Positions 7,685 to 10,335 of a stretch of 10,335 nt of DNA are shown here, piece after piece. The notes beneath the pieces are model-generated. The model was not told the origin of the DNA, did no database searches, and saw only the letters and a list, made by a program, of their open reading frames with translations. Position numbers and translations under genes: made by a program. Position 1 is the first letter of the stretch. Every line of letters begins with the position of its first letter. The stretch comes from Bacteroidota bacterium (GTDB lineage Bacteria > Bacteroidota > Bacteroidia > Chitinophagales > Chitinophagaceae): contig CANFLP010000066.1 in NCBI GenBank assembly GCA_947447835.1, positions 1-10,335 on the forward strand. The letters are read 5' to 3'.

Positions 7685-9259
7685 TTATTTTACTTGGATT
7701 TTTGCAAATCCGATTTTACTTTTTAATTGATATGGTACAATTGCCTCATTCTCGTCTACTTGTTTTAAAGAACGCGGCATCCACTCTATTTTCTTATCAG
7801 CTAAAATAATATTAGCACCCTGAGCCAATTGTCCATTACTAGTTAAAGTATTCAATACAAACTGACTTACTCCCCTTTCTTTCTTTTGGTAAACCAAGGT
7901 TGTTCCAGTACTATTTTGTATTGTGCCATAACCAATAAACTGGTCTACATTTACATCAGATTGCTTTTTGTCAATCGTTTTTATCCATTGAATATTCCCT
8001 TTAGTATCTATGGAAATGAAAGCTACTTTATTGGCATTATAGGTTACTGAATTATAACCAAATCCTGCGTATGGATTCATCCATGGACTCCACATAAATG
8101 GCGACATGCCAAATCCATATCCAAATCTTGCCCATGGGTAAAAACCAAAAGGCCTGTTCCAATAACTATACATATAAGGGTTGTAAAAAGCACCTCCATA
8201 ATAATAATCCCATCTTGAAAATGCACTTCTGTTATTATAAGTCTCTGCTGCTTCTGCCACTACCACCATACTACCGTCGGCTTGTGCAATTGTTTTATCC
8301 AAATAATAAGCATCAAAAGCGTCCTTCAAATTACGCTTTGCACTTACTGCTGCACGTAATGCATCGGTGAATCTGTTGGCATTACTTGCAATGGCAGTTT
8401 TAGTATTGATGTCAAAGACATAAGAGTATAAACCTTCTACATTACCTTTTTTAGAAGTTGCATAAAAAGAATTTAATACCACATGTCCATTCACATTGTC
8501 TACTTTTAAACGAATATCGTCTAACAATAAAGTATTGTTTAAAATCGGAGACTCAATTACTTCGGCTCCATCAGCCGCTAAATACAATAAACTTACCGCA
8601 GGTGCTGCATTAGCCACTGTCATATTTCTCAAGCAAAACAAATTGCCTTTATTGTCCAAAGCAAAATCAGATAAATTACTTTTTTTGTTTTGTGCATTTA
8701 CATTTATCACTGCCTCATTAACCATTTCGAAATGATTATTTAAAGCAACAACTTTTACTTTGATTGAATTTGCATGTGTAGTGTTAACACTAAAGATGGC
8801 CATTTTATTGTGGTCATCACTTTGTAATAAATTAAACACTTTTGCATGTGTGCCTGGGCGGATGTTTTCTGCTGTATCTACAATTTTAGGTTCGCCTACT
8901 AATTGACCTTCTGTATTTAATACTGCTGCTGCAGCATATACTGTTGTTTTTCCTTGAAACTGATAAAATGCTACTACTCTGTCAGGAGAAGTAATAAACT
9001 CAATAGCACTAATGGATGCTGGTAAAAATGCAAGGTCGCTTTGTTTCACCAATTGCATTTGTGCATTGTATTGAGCAATAGTAGATATTGCCCCGTTTTT
9101 TTTATAAATCCAATAATGGTTAGCCACCTTTCCTAACACTTCATATTGCATATCTTCCTTGTCCGTTTTTTCAATTCCAGACAAAGTATAAGACTGTGCA
9201 AAAGCAAACTGTGTGCTTAATAAAAGCGTCAGTACAAACCCAAATAATACCTTTTGCAT
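7685..9259 (-). CDS. Uncharacterised secreted protein with aromatic/glycine-rich central tract
   Basis: I do not recognise this family. The 524-residue protein has a clear signal peptide (MQKVLFGFVLTLLLSTQFAFAQ), so it is exported; no lipobox is seen. Residues about 25-340 are rich in short beta-like stretches with recurring phrases such as LDNKGNLFCLR and VLNTEGQLVGEP, and similar ones recur after the tract (IDTKGNIQWIK, TSNGQLAQG); this suggests a beta-propeller-like repeat architecture, which is an inference. Residues 350-402 form a tract with 23 aromatic residues out of 53 (Y, F, W) mixed with G, P, N and M, which interrupts the repeats. I place the start at ATG 9259 rather than the in-frame TTG at 9280, because the TTG lies within a likely promoter element and the signal peptide begins naturally at the ATG. 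The gene is followed 6 bases later by the membrane protein gene, suggesting a shared envelope role. Confidence 0.85.
   Translation of the reverse strand: MQKVLFGFVLTLLLSTQFAFAQSYTLSGIEKTDKEDMQYEVLGKVANHYWIYKKNGAISTIAQYNAQMQLVKQSDLAFLPASISAIEFITSPDRVVAFYQFQGKTTVYAAAAVLNTEGQLVGEPKIVDTAENIRPGTHAKVFNLLQSDDHNKMAIFSVNTTHANSIKVKVVALNNHFEMVNEAVINVNAQNKKSNLSDFALDNKGNLFCLRNMTVANAAPAVSLLYLAADGAEVIESPILNNTLLLDDIRLKVDNVNGHVVLNSFYATSKKGNVEGLYSYVFDINTKTAIASNANRFTDALRAAVSAKRNLKDAFDAYYLDKTIAQADGSMVVVAEAAETYNNRSAFSRWDYYYGGAFYNPYMYSYWNRPFGFYPWARFGYGFGMSPFMWSPWMNPYAGFGYNSVTYNANKVAFISIDTKGNIQWIKTIDKKQSDVNVDQFIGYGTIQNSTGTTLVYQKKERGVSQFVLNTLTSNGQLAQGANIILADKKIEWMPRSLKQVDENEAIVPYQLKSKIGFAKIQVK
8054..8215 (-). other. 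Segment encoding the Tyr/Trp/Phe-rich low-complexity tract
   Basis: These codons give residues 349-402 of the secreted protein. The stretch contains runs such as DYYYGGAFYNPYMYSYW and FGFYPWARFGYGFG, with 23 of 53 residues aromatic and most of the rest Gly, Pro, Asn, Met or Ser. Only D351, R369 and R378 are charged after W350. The composition differs sharply from the ordinary soluble sequence on both sides. It could be an exposed loop, an adhesive or self-associating segment, or a binding surface; none can be chosen from sequence alone. Confidence 0.8.
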
Positions 9260-9277
9260 AGAATAGTTTTTAGAATA

Positions 9278-9285
9278 CAAATTTA
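9278..9285 (-). promoter_or_regulatory. Candidate -7 promoter element for the secreted-protein gene
   Basis: The minus strand reads TAAATTTG, an exact TAnnTTTG match, 18 bases upstream of the ATG at 9259. It predicts transcription from about 9273 and a leader of about 13 bases. A TTG about 20 bases further upstream is not seen. It is in the 94-base gap after the ldcA stop and suggests that the downstream genes are not wholly dependent on ldcA transcription. Confidence 0.4.
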
Positions 9286-9353
9286 ATGTAATAATTAGGT
9301 TGGACCTCCTTTAGCGCCTATTATTAACATGGCTTTAAAAAAATGTTGTCTAA

Positions 9354-10256
9354 TTAAGCCTCCCTTAAGGTTACCTGGTCCTGTTCAATATCTAAAGTAT
9401 AGTTAGCGCCCTCTTTAATAGGATAATTTTGTAAGGCATGACTAATAGGAAAATCATAGCATACCGGGTAATTATACTCCCTAATATGTGACTGGATAAT
9501 TTCAAATGCACCTGCACCAATATCAGTTGCATCATCTCTCATATCACTAAATCTTCCCACCACTAAACCCGCCAAGGATGCAAAAAGGCCTGCATTTTTC
9601 ATCTGCAAAACCATTCTATCTAAATTATAATGAAACTCGCCAATATCTTCTATAAATAATATTTTCCCCTTGGTGTCTAGGCTATTTTTTGACCCTATTA
9701 AATGCGCAATCAAACATAAATTTCCGCCTATTATTGGCGCTGTTACCACTCCTTTTTTATTATAAAGATGTGGAGCTGCTGTATACTTAGTTTTTCTTCC
9801 TTCTATTATATCCTTAATTGCATTGGTATATGGTTCGCCATCTAGTCCCTTACTAAAAGCTGCAGCCATTGGGCCATGTATGCTCATGTACCCTTGTTGT
9901 TGTAAAGATGCATGCAATACTGTTATATCACTAAAGCCAATTACCCATTTCGGATTTTGCTTAAAAGCAGTAAAATTGATTCGGTCAATAATCCTACTCA
10001 AGCCATATCCCCCTCTTCCGCATAAAACCGCTTTAACCTTTGGGTTGTCTAGCATTTCCTGCAAATCCATTGCACGCTCCTCATCGGTACCCGAATAAGT
10101 ATAAAATTTACCCCCAACCGTTTTACCAAGTCTTACCTGATACCCCCATTCAGTAAGGGTTTCAACGCATTTTTGAACTTTTTCCACTGGAATTGTGCCT
10201 GCCGGACAAACCATGCCAATGATGTCTCCTGGTTGTAGGTTTTGGGGTTGAATCAT
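9354..10256 (-). CDS. ldcA: LD-carboxypeptidase (peptidase family S66, LdcA-like)
   Basis: The enzyme removes the terminal D-alanine from murein tetrapeptides by cutting an L,D bond, allowing recycling of cell-wall peptides in the cytoplasm. The 300-residue protein is full length for family S66. The catalytic triad is visible: Ser109 in VIGFSDIT (nucleophile elbow), Glu203 in ILFIEDIGE, and His273 in PISHALQNYPI. The N-terminal LQPGDIIGMVCPAG and the CGRGGYGLSRI segment (79-89) are also typical. No signal peptide is seen, which agrees with a cytoplasmic recycling role. The ATG at 10256 gives the usual N terminus and is 27 bases from the divergent metG start. A weak -7-like match (TCGTTTTG, minus strand, 10301-10294) lies inside metG and could be its promoter. 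The exact substrate within S66 (cell-wall tetrapeptide or a peptide antibiotic as in MccF) cannot be fixed, but the housekeeping role is most likely. Confidence 0.93.
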   Translation of the reverse strand: MIQPQNLQPGDIIGMVCPAGTIPVEKVQKCVETLTEWGYQVRLGKTVGGKFYTYSGTDEERAMDLQEMLDNPKVKAVLCGRGGYGLSRIIDRINFTAFKQNPKWVIGFSDITVLHASLQQQGYMSIHGPMAAAFSKGLDGEPYTNAIKDIIEGRKTKYTAAPHLYNKKGVVTAPIIGGNLCLIAHLIGSKNSLDTKGKILFIEDIGEFHYNLDRMVLQMKNAGLFASLAGLVVGRFSDMRDDATDIGAGAFEIIQSHIREYNYPVCYDFPISHALQNYPIKEGANYTLDIEQDQVTLREA

Positions 10257-10278
10257 ACCGCAATATTAAGTACTTTTG
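10248..10278 (+). promoter_or_regulatory. Candidate promoter for metG (-33 TTG and -7 TACTTTTG)
   Basis: TTG at 10248-10250 is followed after 20 bases by TACTTTTG at 10271-10278, an exact -7 TAnnTTTG element at close to the expected spacing for the Bacteroidota primary sigma factor. The -7 element ends only 5 bases before the metG ATG, so the transcript would start at or next to the start codon. The -33 part overlaps the first codons of divergent ldcA. Confidence 0.5.
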
Positions 10279-10283
10279 CAGGA

Positions 10284-10335
10284 ATGAAGACGCCAAAACG
10301 ATATTTGATTACGGCCGCCCTGCCTTATGCCAATG
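10284..10335 (+). CDS. metG: Methionyl-tRNA synthetase, N-terminal fragment cut by window edge
   Basis: Seventeen codons are visible: MKTPKRYLITAALPYAN, plus one base (G) of the next codon. The phrase YLITAALPYAN is the first beta-strand and turn of the class I Rossmann fold of MetRS, and in the family it leads straight into the G-P-x-HIGH ATP-binding signature, which lies just past the edge. MetRS charges tRNA-Met in the cytoplasm. The match is short but distinctive; related class I synthetases (IleRS, ValRS, LeuRS) do not start this way. The start is firm, as the motif lies 5-17 residues from the ATG, as usual. It diverges from ldcA. Confidence 0.85.
   Translation, partial: MKTPKRYLITAALPYAN

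Noticed and set aside
8098..8735. Plus-strand frames opposite the secreted-protein gene
   Set aside because: They are antisense to a gene with an intact signal peptide and continuous frame; no promoter or motif supports them.
9323..9347. Possible terminator hairpin after ldcA (AACAT ... ATGTT with a run of A/T between)
   Set aside because: The stem is only 5 A/T-rich pairs and the T run lies inside the loop rather than after the stem, so it does not look like an intrinsic terminator.
9823..10098. Plus-strand 91-codon frame opposite ldcA
   Set aside because: It is antisense to the catalytic Ser109 region of ldcA and has no features of its own.

Overview
The window is AT-rich chromosomal DNA from a member of the Bacteroidota, most likely a Chitinophagales/Sediminibacterium-type organism. 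That placement rests on protein style (UvrA, the ECF sigma factor, a membrane protein resembling DUF6427, split DsbD parts), on the near absence of Shine-Dalgarno sequences before genes, and on several copies of the Bacteroidota -7 promoter element TAnnTTTG just upstream of genes. The taxonomic call below phylum is an inference. No RNA gene, mobile element, CRISPR array or phage gene was seen, and no gap between genes reaches 300 bases.

Layout. Positions 1-2612 (minus) hold most of uvrA, which runs off the left edge and lacks its last roughly 70-80 codons. A 208-base divergent gap follows, then an ECF-type sigma factor on the plus strand (2821-3402). This gene meets a leftward gene block at a compact hairpin terminator (3426-3451) that can serve both directions. 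The leftward block, read in its own direction, is: ldcA (10256-9354), an uncharacterised secreted protein with a very aromatic central tract (9259-7685), a polytopic membrane protein (7678-6707), purQ (6622-5960), a small secreted DsbD N-terminal-domain protein (5935-5486) and full-length dsbD (5431-3467). At the right edge the first 17 codons of metG start on the plus strand (10284 onward), only 27 bases from the divergent ldcA start.

How the genes relate. The two Dsb genes form a clear functional pair: the large DsbD has its membrane cysteines and its C-terminal CVNC thioredoxin motif, but its own N-terminal domain carries no cysteine, while the small neighbour has the expected pair (C131/C136). 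The small protein may therefore be the periplasmic electron outlet of the system. The secreted protein and membrane protein are 6 bases apart and likely co-expressed. purQ, ldcA, metG and uvrA are housekeeping genes (purine synthesis, murein recycling, translation, nucleotide excision repair). This is mostly an ordinary core-genome region; the Dsb split and the aromatic-rich secreted protein are the most interesting items. I see no evidence of a novel multi-gene defence or mobile system.
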